This document shows, piece after piece, positions 54,745 to 64,000 of a stretch of DNA of 64,000 bases. The translations under genes were made by a program, and so were the position numbers. Below the pieces are notes generated by a model, which saw only the letters and a list, made by a program, of their open reading frames with translations, made no database searches and was not told where the DNA came from. Positions within the stretch are counted from its first letter, which is position 1. Each line of letters begins with the position of its first letter. The DNA lies in the NCBI GenBank assembly GCA_019916065.1, contig CM034233.1:39658862-39722861 (forward strand). The letters are read 5' to 3'. The DNA comes from Vitellaria paradoxa (taxonomy: Eukaryota > Streptophyta > Magnoliopsida > Ericales > Sapotaceae).

Positions 54745-56916
54745 CAGCCATCTACTCCACACCACTTCTAGATTTTTTTTTTTATTTTAATCTAAACCAA
54801 TACGTATTCCACTAGTATTTTTTCATTTGACAACCAGATTATTTTATATTTTTATTTTACTCCATTTTTTCTCACTTTCATTTCATCTCTTACATCATTC
54901 AAAACCTGCAAAGCAATTTATTTATTTGGTAGGCGGGTATCCTGGAGGATAGTAAATTGACGTAGCACAAGAAATTGATCAAGGATAGACTTTATGTATA
55001 AAAAAATGTTGTAACTAGTTTCTAGTATATATTTCATTTACTTCGGTTTCTAGAATATAAATTTGGGCTTAGTTTAAACTTATTAAAGTTAATTTCTTAT
55101 GCCTACCTCAAACTTATTAAATGTAATTTTCTATTCTGCTTAGGAAATTTTATTTTAGTTGAACTGTTTGCTATTTTATTTATAAAACGCTGTTACAAGC
55201 TCTGTAATTTAAAAGCTTGTTATTTTTACTTTTAGACCAAATGTCATATTGTCATTCATTTGTAATTTAGTGTACATTTATTTTCTAAATTAGATTGGGA
55301 ATACCATCTTAGAGTCAAGAAAGTATAATTTCCATACAACGTAGGATCTACTTTATTTTCTTTATGACCTGAAATAGTGTAGGATCAACTTCTATGTTGT
55401 CACTCTATCTATTCGATCCATTCTTTCAATCAACAAAATTCAAGCAACGAAGAACTTTTTATTCTTACTTAGTTATTACGCGTTACAGAACATTTTCTGT
55501 CGTACTAAAAAACAATTATCTCGTTAAACACTCTACCACTGCATCATAAATGTCTCAAGAATTTGGAATACTCAGATAATCCAAAAACTCAAATACTATC
55601 TACCCAATTAAATATTCATTTAACCATAATTAGACATTAATTAATTTTGAAAAATGATATGTTAAGACTGGCTATGAACATCCCTGTCAAATTTGGATGA
55701 AGATCCACTTAGATTTAGGATTGTTACGGAATCTGAGGCCAACCATTTTCTAGGAGACAGTTTTGTGACACACGGAACTTTAGGCGGCACACGGAACTTT
55801 AGGCCTACCAAAAGAATTGTAAGTAAAAATTAACATCAAAATTGAACTGAAATCAGATGGGAACCAGAAAGGACGAGATGTGCCAATTAGATTTAAGGCA
55901 GACCCAAGAATGGATACAAGGCAGATATCAGTTTTTTACTCCACTGGGACAAGGGGGTTGCAATACTTATGAAACAAGAACTCATAAGAAAGATTCACTG
56001 CTGTCTGCCTATCTTATGCAGAAAATAACTCTGCAGCCTAACAGGAAGGACCGCAGCTCCGTGCTAGCTGTTTCCAGATGTGGAGACCTCAGCGCTGCAA
56101 ACAGGGCAGACCTACAAGGAAATAAAAACCAATACATATTATCAGCCCACTGCCATATATTTTATCAAAAGGCGAATGTTAGGGACAATCGCGACTGGTC
56201 CGATTTGCATTGTTGATTCCACAGACCAAGCAAATTTAATCAACCCCTTGATGCATCACAAATGTACAAAGAATATTCGAATTTTCTAATGCGGACAACC
56301 AAATAATTAATCATTCAGTTCTGCTATATGCCACATTTAAGCAGAAGTCTTTCCTTCCAAATTAACAAAATTGGTGTTACTTTATTTTTTATTTTATCTA
56401 CTTATTTTTTGCGAGACAAGTGAAGAGTTTTGACAAGGTTACAGAAACAATGGTCACAACCAATTCAAAAAAAAAAAAAAAAAATGATATCCTGGACTAA
56501 CACCACAACTGAATCATTCTAGAAGACCATCTTCACACGCTAGAGGAGGCTCATCCAGACCCTTATTTCTAAATCTAACCAAACAGTGGCAGGCAGTTGG
56601 GTTTTACTTTTCATAGAATGATCAAGATATGGACTCACAAACTCTGGGCCTCAAGTCCTTTTGATCCCATGTGATTCAATCGTCCAATCACAAGCTAACT
56701 TGATAGGAGTAGTTACGCGGGACAAGCAAGATTAAAGTAAAGTAAAAAAATTAAAAAATAAAAAAAAATTAAGCCAAGAAAAAATGAGACGAAAAGGAGA
56801 GAAGCAAGCGAGCAGGAAGAACTCAGACAGGGAAGGAGAAGATTGGCAAACATACCATTATCATTAATCTCAAATCAACAATCTCGTCCCTCAATCCAAT
56901 ACAAGTGTCTTTACAT
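54745..56916. other. AT-rich intergenic, no gene recognised
   Basis: A 119-codon plus ORF (55857-56216) has no recognisable domain. CACACGGAACTTTAGGC is repeated at 55771 and 55789. Poly(A) at 56466-56484. Confidence 0.5.
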
Positions 56917-57073
56917 GGGGGTGTTGGTTGGTCAAAACCAACCATAGCTCACCAAATTTTACCAATTTTTTATACTTTCTTCTAATCAAATTTTATCAAA
57001 TATCACTTTTACATGAAATCTTTGTACTTTTTACTGTACTTTTTGGCCAAACTTTTGCCAACCAAATACCCCC
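56917..57073. repeat. MITE with GGGGGT-type ends
   Basis: 157 bp. Left GGGGGTGTTGGTTGGTCAAA matches inverted right GGGGGTATTTGGTTGGCAAA. No ORF. Typical in form of hAT-type plant MITEs. The target duplication is unclear. Confidence 0.65.
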
Positions 57074-57809
57074 ATAGGCTAACATTATGAATCTAGTTAA
57101 CTCAAATAAAAGATAAACATCAATCAAATCCTATAAAATAAAGTACAATAAAATCCTAATGATATGAAATAAAATAAAATCCTAATAACAGAAACGAAAT
57201 AATTTTTTAATATTTTGGTCCAATTTTGAATCATTCTCCCTAACTAAGTAAAACTCAATTCCGGGGAATTGAAACCATGTGCTCTGCCTTCAATCTCTAG
57301 ACTACAAATAGAGTACATGTTCAAGCTACTCCCGTAGCTCAGGCACTCGCGTAAGGGGAGGTAGGAATCTAGCGTAACCTACCTACTTACCTGAGGACGA
57401 ATGTACTCGACTTTGGCGAAAGTTCTTGCTTACTCCAATAGATTACCAAATAAAATGGATCAATCGGCGGTAAAGATGCTACAATGGGGAGAATGAAATA
57501 CCAAATGACACTTTAGGTCATATGCATAGACTGGGACACCACATCAGTAGGAATCTTGCTTATGCAAGCTTTCTCAACAATTTGGATAGCCTCTTCAAGT
57601 GATATAATGATGCAAGCTATAATACCACCCAAATCAAAAACTTGTCATCAATAGTCTCTTCCTCGTTGATTTGAGCAACCTTTGTAGGTGTTGTAACAAT
57701 GCATGGCACCTCATTAATCAAATCACCAAATTCAACTAAACCATTAAAGCCATTAAAGGCCGCTAGTTTAGGCTCAGAAACCAACACTTACAGTCGACCA
57801 TCATCATGC
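57074..57809. other. Intergenic, possible SINE-like piece
   Basis: On minus, GGTTTCAATTCCCC (about 57271-57284) resembles a Pol III B box; the upstream A box is weak. Otherwise nothing is recognised. Confidence 0.3.
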
Positions 57810-58378
57810 TCTTCAATATGTTTTCACACTAGTGGAGTACTAATTGTAGTAGAACTTATTACTGATGGTTGGGCATAGGGAATAGAACCTAACGACTTAG
57901 GGTACAAACAAAGGGTGTGGTTGGAAGAATGGTGGTCGTCTCTATTTGAAGAATGGTGACCTCTGTTCAATCTAGGGTTTTGAATCAATAAGTCGTATTC
58001 TTGAACAAAAATACAAGCTTGCTCAAGAGTGGTGATATCTTTGAGAGGATAAGCTTTCTCCAAAGACCTTCATAAGGGACTTGTCTAAACAGACTCAATG
58101 TAATGGTCTCATCTTCAAGCATATGACATCTCATCTTGAACTCCTTAAATTGAGTCACATAGTCATGCACAAGACAGCAGCCTTGTGTAAGGCACTACCA
58201 TTGATCCATCAAATTAACCTTATGCTCGTGTATGCCTATGATGCATCCCTTCACTCCTCCAATCATATTGATTACGATTACAAGACACATTTAATGAATG
58301 CCGAGAACTCTGAAGGTTATCCAGCTTGGCAGACAACTCTTGGATTTCTTGCTGAGCTGCTGCTACTTGATTTCCCAT
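57810..58378 (-). pseudogene. Gypsy gag fragment
   Basis: Starts at the ATG at 58378 (MGNQVAAAQQEIQELSAKLD). 58165-58100 reads DYVTQFKEFKMRCHMLEDE, and 58075-57960 reads TTLEQACIFVQEYDLLIQNP with a shift, matching the retrotransposon gag core. The part before (58170-58290) is decayed, the C-terminus and pol are absent. Confidence 0.65.
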
Positions 58379-60264
58379 CGTTTGCAGAGGAAAGAAGTTG
58401 AGTGCCTTTTCACCGTTTTGCCCTTGGTATTCATGACATAGGTGATTTTTTTCCTGGAATATGTAGTTTCATTTTAACTAACTGCATTTTTTTTTCTCCC
58501 TAAAACAAATCTATTTTGTTACCTTGTCAAGAAAGTTGCCAAAATATCGTTGGAGGTTTGCTGGAGCAACAACGTTGCCAAAGAGGGGTTAAATAGGGTC
58601 TCCAAGATGTGTCAACTGCAGCGGTGGTCAACCGGTGAAGAGTGGATCTATCACGCACTTAGACGCACTAGGGAACCACCTAAGAGTGGATCTGATATGC
58701 TAAGGTGCATGGATAATTTCTAGGGGCTTTGAGCCTTGGTTCACACCCACAGGGTTCATCGATGTGTGGTGAGGCTCGAGATAAGGTCGATTAAATCTTC
58801 TGAGGTCTAAAGATGGTCTAGTGCACACCTTTTGCTCGTGGCGGGTGGCCTTCTAGTCTTCTTTGACACTAGTGGCTAGGGTTTCAAACTTTGATGGATA
58901 CAATGACGATCGTTGGCGTCTAGGCTCGAACCACTTGGTCGAGGATGCTTGTCTAGGCTATGCAAGGTCTTCAGAGGCGATGTTTGTCTCTATTGATGCC
59001 TATAAAGGATTTTGATGAGGCTTATTTGTTGCAATGGCTAAGGTTCTAAGCACTAATAGCATCACTGCTATTGTGCCATTGTCAGGGAAGTGACGCTCGG
59101 AGTGACAAAGTGAATTGGGTATATGGTTGAGTTTGTTGGTATTAGGAAGATGAAAAGGGGGAGGTTGACGTTGGTTTCAATGTCAGCCCCCAAACAGTAA
59201 GGCCGAGGACCGTTGTATTAAAACCTAATGGTTCTGACACATTCACTAATTTTTAATCAAAAAAGGCTGAGTATGTCTGGACCGTTAGATTTTAATCTAA
59301 CAGACCGCATATGGCTATCCAGAGCTGACATTTGTTTCAATGTCAGCCCCCCAAAATCCTAAGAAGATTGGGTTCATAGGGTTTATACAGCGAGGTCCTA
59401 GAGATGATTGTTAAAAACATCCTGAAGTTCCTTTACACACAACAAATCCAAAATGCTAATCCCAACTAAGTTTGACAAAAGAATAGCATATAAACCCATC
59501 AACCTGACCCACTAGCAGTAGCACAAGGCAGAGAGTGGGTTACTCTATTATAATATTACTTCAGTGCCAAATGCCAATATAAAGGAGACATTATTTTGTG
59601 GGTGAATTTAATAGGTTAGCTAAGTAATCACCCTGATATTTCTCTGGGGTGCACTAGAATACCACCTTCCGCTTAATTTGGATTAAGCAACTGAATGAAT
59701 GACTAGCCGGAATACAGTGATTTTATCGTAAATGTAAGAATTCAAAGGGAAACCCTAAGATCTCCACCCACAAGCAACAAATTAACTGTGATGCAAGCCA
59801 TATTACAACACTATCCACATAACAAAATTGTTTGAACCCTCAAAATTCAAAACACAAATTTATTCTCAGATTAGCCAAAGTCCTGAGATAAGACCATATG
59901 ATAATAGGGAAGCTCAATCCAAGCTTGAACTATCTTCTAGATCATTCATATACCTCTCTTGAACTCATTGGAACATGTAGTTTTGGAAATTGATGCTTAT
60001 CATCAGGAAAACCAGGTACCATTCATCATGGAAGTCCTTAGCCTTTATTTTCTTTTTCTTTTTTTATTCCTTTTCCAAAGGTTATTCTTACATTGATGGA
60101 AGTCATCTAATCAGAATTCAAATAAATATAACATTAAATCATAAGTCCAAAGGGGCCAAACAAACTAAACAACACATGGAGCAATAAACAAAAAATCAAG
60201 TTCTATGCAATACACAAAGCTCCAGGATGAAACAATTTAAAAAAAAAATAAGGAAGGTAAATAT
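58379..60264. other. Intergenic, nothing coding recognised
   Basis: Contains two similar hairpins: GCTGACATT...AATGTCAGC (59324-59347, perfect 9-bp arms) and GTTGACGTT...AATGTCAGC (59164-59187), each followed by a C-run. Confidence 0.5.
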
Positions 60265-61490
60265 TAGAATATTCAGGATATTATCAGTAATAATTGATTG
60301 ATTGTACTTTTGGTATTGGCATATTCTAGTTTCTTTGTTTCCTTTTGTATTTGGACAATAATTATAAATACAATATTAGGGATAAGGAGAATGATTAATT
60401 TCTCCAAATCTCGTTTCTTTTCTTTCAATTTGATATCAGAGCGTTGATCCAAGACGTAATAATAAATATACCCTAGCAACAAACAAAAAACCCTATTCGT
60501 GTGGCACTAATCGAAAACGAGACCAGCCAAGAGCGTTTGAGAGTCATGCTCCATCAAGCAACTACTACCATAGGTCGTTGGAGGAAAGGCTGGAGGCTGG
60601 AGCCACACGCTGGCATACGGAAGAAGAATCAATACGGAAGAAGAAACAAAGTGTTTGACTCTCAAATGCTCCAGCCTTTCCTCCAACGACCTATGGTAGT
60701 AGTCACTTGATGAAGCATGATCCTCGAATGCTCTTGGCTGGTCTCGTTTTTGATTGTTGCCCATTCCCTACTCGGATACTCATATGTTTTTTAAGTTCCA
60801 TGCTTGAACAAATCTTCCTTTTCATCCAATCCAGTTTGATGCTTTTCATGTTGCTCAGATGAAATGTTTTCTGGTTTTAGACAGCTCCTTTGCGGTGGAT
60901 GTGTCAATCTCGTATTGGGTTGTTGATTCTCGCTTTTCAAACCATTGTTTCTTGATTTGGTAAAGTATTGTCTCAGTTCGTATATATGATCTCAAGCACC
61001 TATCAGTTTGAGGCTTGTTACTTAATTTGACATTTGTTCAGGCCTTATTTGGATTTGCTAATTTGGGATTCGTTGAGGCTTGTTTGGGGAATGTGTTTCA
61101 GCTTTCTGCAGTTTTGATTTAGCTTTACTTCTCTGTCATTGGATATATTTGGCTCTGCTTTGTCATTGGTTAGCTGTTTTCTCAACCTCTTGGATTTGTA
61201 TGCATAATTAGTTGATAGAAACCTTAAGCAGTACACTGCTATTCTGTTTGCTTGTGGTAATTCTTATCACAGAAATAGTAATTGTATATATTGTGGTAGT
61301 TTGTCCCATATAGAACTGCATTGCTGGTAAACGTATGGTAGACCAACTCAAGCTTTCCGTTCCCCTAGACAAATAGTGCCTTCCACCTCCCCAATGGGTA
61401 GCACTTATTCATGAGCCATTTCCTACATCCATGGTTAGCCTAACCAATTCAGGTAATGTTAGTCTTAGTCATGTGGCCTCTTCTTTTTCT
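60265..61490 (+). mobile_element. Copia relic: LTR end, PBS and gag knuckle
   Basis: 60265-60436 has LTR character (TATA-like TTATAAATAC near 60363, ends TTTCA). It is followed by TGATATCAGAGC (about 60440-60451), a tRNA-Met PBS with one change. Further on, 61285-61330 encodes the zinc knuckle CIYCGSLSHIELHC and then YGRPTQAF. The rest of gag is decayed, pol is missing, and a LINE tail starts at 61503. Confidence 0.6.
60509..60755. repeat. Long hairpin: 87-bp inverted repeat
   Basis: Arms 60509-60595 and 60669-60755 match with few mismatches around a 73-base loop. The loop holds TACGGAAGAAGAA twice. The arm sequence has an open minus frame (NQKRDQPRAFEDHASSSDYY). Confidence 0.85.
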
Positions 61491-61502
61491 CTCTCTCTAA
61501 CT

Positions 61503-61980
61503 CTCTTTTTTTTTTTTTGGTGATAAACAACAAAATTCATTAATAACAAAATGGGCACATACAATGGGCAGAGATGGCCACAACAAAAATTTGAAAAAAA
61601 AAAAAAAAAAGAACAGCAGAAACTAAAAATTCTAACAAGCATCTTTCCAAGACATTTCAATGAGAAACAGGGGAGTCCCTTTAAACGCATGAGTCACAGA
61701 AGCCCACCAATATGCCTGGAAGATACAATTGTCCCACAACTCACAGATGCCCATCTTCTTATCATCAAATATTCCGCTATTCCTTTCTTTCCATATAACC
61801 CACATGACTGAAAAACTGCACAGTTCCACAGAGTTTTTGCCTTCTTCCCCCCAGGGAAAGCCCCAAACTTAGTGGTGAAAAAATTGGTGCAACTTTGAGG
61901 AACTACCCAATCCTCTCCAGCCTCACCAAACAATCAATTCCTATTCCACAAATAAGATGTTGACGAATGATGCAGCAATA
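61503..61980 (-). mobile_element. 5'-truncated LINE tail
   Basis: Minus coding reads LFGEAGEDWVVPQSCTNFF (61935-61880) and VMWVIWKERNSGIFDDKKMG (61810-61750), the ORF2 end. The 3' poly(A) is the T-run 61507-61520. An extra A-run (61596-61612) lies in the 3' UTR. Confidence 0.78.
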
Positions 61981-62212
61981 AATGGTCAACAACAGGCATG
62001 CAAAGCAATTTTGTTGTGGATTTTATATAAGTCAAGACCAATAACTAGATTAGTGCCCCTCAGAGGCACTCTCGGCTCGTCGCTGCTCTTCCGTCAAAGA
62101 TTTTTCGTTCCTCCGGGTACCCTCTGCAGGAAGCTCCATTTAGGGTAGGGATTCGGGTCAAGTGCGAAATGTGAGAAATTTTTTTGATTTCTAGGGTTTC
62201 TCTTTTCTTTTC
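61981..62212 (+). other. 5' flank/UTR of the last LINE
   Basis: GC-richer sequence before the ATG at 62213. Probably the LINE 5' UTR; the start was not fixed. Confidence 0.4.
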
Positions 62213-64000
62213 CATGGCGTCTGCAAGATCTCTCAAACTTGGTATTGGGAGGCTGCCTAATGCTGGTCTCCATATGAATCAAGTGGTTGAGGTTCACAAT
62301 AGAAAAGGTCACAACGGTTCATTGGTTTGTTCAGATTCGTAGACTGTGCATTTGGGAGCTATCTCTCAGAGTCTTCCTGATTCCCCAACTAACGGAGGCT
62401 GATGATAATATGGGGGAAGGTAAACAGATTGCTTCGCGGGCCACTTGGACGAATGAGTCCAAGAAGAGCCCATCCATTCCTGCAAATGGTATTGGCTCTG
62501 TTACGTCCGCTTCTAAGGGTGTTAAAGATTCGTCTCCTCAGCTTGAGGAGGGTGAGGTTGGAAGTCCGTGTTCGGCCTAGAGCTCTTGCCCTTCTTCTTG
62601 TTTTAATTCAGCAACATCCAAGAGTTCTTGGGCGGACTTGGTTGAAGAAGAGAATGCTAATTGTACTTTGGACAAAGCTAATGTGGCTGGGTCGATTCCT
62701 ATGGTTCCTGCTGCTAGCAGTCCAGGTTTATTGGACACAGGGAAGCTTCCTTGCTCTGAAGAGTTGAAGTTGCATAATAATGTTGGTGACGCTGCTTCAG
62801 GTCGATCTTTTGAAATTCAAACTTCTGTTCCAGAGAATGCTAATAAGAGTAAGTGGATTGCACATGGTAATTGGATTCAAGCAGTGAAAGGTAACGGTAA
62901 ACCCAAGATGAATCTGAATTTTGTGAAGCATGATTTTCCCGATGGTAGTGGAAGGCTTAAGGCTCCTGTTGACTTACTGAATATGGGTTATTCTCGCTGG
63001 GAAAATTCTTTGTTTGGTTACTTTTTGGATAGGAAGCTTCCCCTTAATTTGGTCCAGACTATTGCTCATAAATTATGGGGTTCCTTTGGACTGATGGAGG
63101 TTCTTTCTAATGAATCTGGCTTTTTTATTTTTAAGTACGAAAATCTTCTAGGTTCGCTACAGGTAATGGATGGTGGCCGATAGCATTTTCTTGGTAGACC
63201 GTTAATTCTCCAAAGATGGCAACCTAATATGATTTTGAGTAAGGAGGGGTGCAAAGTTTTACCTATATGGGTGAACTTCTATAATATTCCCCTGGGACTA
63301 TGGACTGAGAAGGGGTTGAGTTTTATTGCTGGTGCTATTGGTAGGCCTCCGCATGCTGACTGGTTGACGGAAAAGGTGAGAAGAATTAAATTCGCCTGCA
63401 TCAGTATTGAAGTGAATGCGAAAGGTGAGTTGCCTGAATCTGTTGAGATGAAATTGGAGGATGGTAGTGTTGCTATTGTTACTGTTGAATATAGTTGGGT
63501 TCCTTGTCGGTGTGAAGCGTGTAAGGAATTTGGGCATTTGCCTAAATCTTGCAAAAAAGTTATCCGATAAGAGTTGGAAAAAAAGATTGCAAAGCCTTCT
63601 TCAAATGAGGATGATTGGCAAACCGTCAAGAGAAGAGGTAAAACAAGTGCCATTACTCCTTGTCCCCTACTTGTAGTACCTTTAATGGTTTTGGGGTTTC
63701 GGATTCGACTGAACAAGATAATAATCAATATTCAGAATTTGGCTCCTTCCTCTGCGGATACTGTTATTCAAAAGGATGTGGGGACTGATTTGGTTGCTAA
63801 TATTGATGTTGTTGTTCATCCCACTGTTTGTTTGGCTGATGAGAAAGTTTGGAAGCGGCGGGTTCTAGTTCATTGAAGGTGATTGAACGGGGTTCAAATC
63901 TGCTTGCTTCTGATAATAATCAGTCACCCCCCCCGGGGGGGGGGGGGTTCTGCTAATCCTAAGAACCCTTGCAACATTGAGTTTGATGGCGATGCTATTG
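62213..64000 (+). pseudogene. LINE ORF1 (DUF4283 plus zinc knuckle), runs off window
   Basis: The first ATG at 62213 gives MASARSLKLGIGRLPN, with stops near 62338. 62411 on: MGEGKQIASRATWTNESKK. 62840-63180 is DUF4283 (GYSRWENSLFGYFLDRKLPL; ESGFFIFKYENLL), stop at 63181, then KVLPIWVNFYNIPLGLW (63250-63300) and a CCHC knuckle CEACKEFGHLPKSC (63511-63552). The acidic/Ser-rich tail runs to 64000. ORF2 would lie beyond the window. RNA-binding protein of L1-like elements. Confidence 0.85.
63927..63947 (+). other. C8G13 homopolymer junction
   Basis: Eight C followed directly by thirteen G inside LINE ORF1. Alien to the local composition; self-complementary. Confidence 0.85.

Noticed and set aside
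55857..56216. 119-codon plus ORF
   Set aside because: No recognisable motif, no promoter or splice context; chance ORF cannot be excluded.
57340..57360. tRNA-like GTAGCTCAG
   Set aside because: No cloverleaf or matching acceptor stem could be drawn around it.

Overview
This is a plant nuclear genomic window, most likely from a eudicot. The evidence is one well preserved two-exon cytochrome P450 of the CYP86B type, AT-rich intergenic DNA, and dense, nested retrotransposons of plant-specific lineages: copia with an env-like third ORF, TAT-type gypsy with a second RNase H and an antisense ORF, chromodomain gypsy, and L1-like LINEs with DUF4283-type ORF1. No prokaryotic, organellar, rRNA, tRNA or CRISPR features were seen.

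Layout. 1-1017 is AT-rich DNA with a G-run cluster, and 1018-2590 is a decayed gypsy pol tail (minus). 2591-19258 is a four-level nest: a plus-strand LINE is split by copia element A (3206-18391, TSD TCTTT), A is split by a gypsy fragment (4189-14259, TSD AAGAA), and that fragment is split by the large copia element B (4226-13534, TSD GATCC). 19259-30175 is a LINE graveyard with LINEs inside LINEs, a SINE-like insert, and a gypsy deletion derivative (25420-28163) that lost gag, protease and most of RT.

The one convincing functional host gene is CYP86B1-like (minus, exons 34713-33469 and 31228-30827, with a 2.24 kb intron carrying a MITE-like repeat). Upstream of it lie a degenerate ~128-bp tandem array (35719-36360) and a decayed DnaJ-type cysteine-rich domain fragment (37085-37275). 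37379-48784 is a near full-length TAT-type gypsy element (TSD CCCAT) with gag-pol on the minus strand and a plus-strand, intron-containing antisense ORF between pol and the 3' LTR.

Beyond it are a 224-bp tandem duplication, an FLZ (FCS-like zinc finger) gene fragment (49558-49786), and a 3.2 kb near-palindromic foldback element (49887-53108) whose right arm carries about 280 bp of gene-like sequence absent from the left arm. 53109-62000 holds small inverted-repeat elements, a gypsy gag fragment, a copia relic with a strong 87-bp-stem inverted repeat (60509-60755), and a LINE tail. 62213 to the end is a plus-strand LINE ORF1 running off the window, with an odd C8G13 homopolymer junction at 63927.

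The genes do not form an operon or pathway. The biology is one suberin/lipid P450 gene and fragments of two other host genes, surrounded by successive transposon insertions whose relative order can be read from the nesting.
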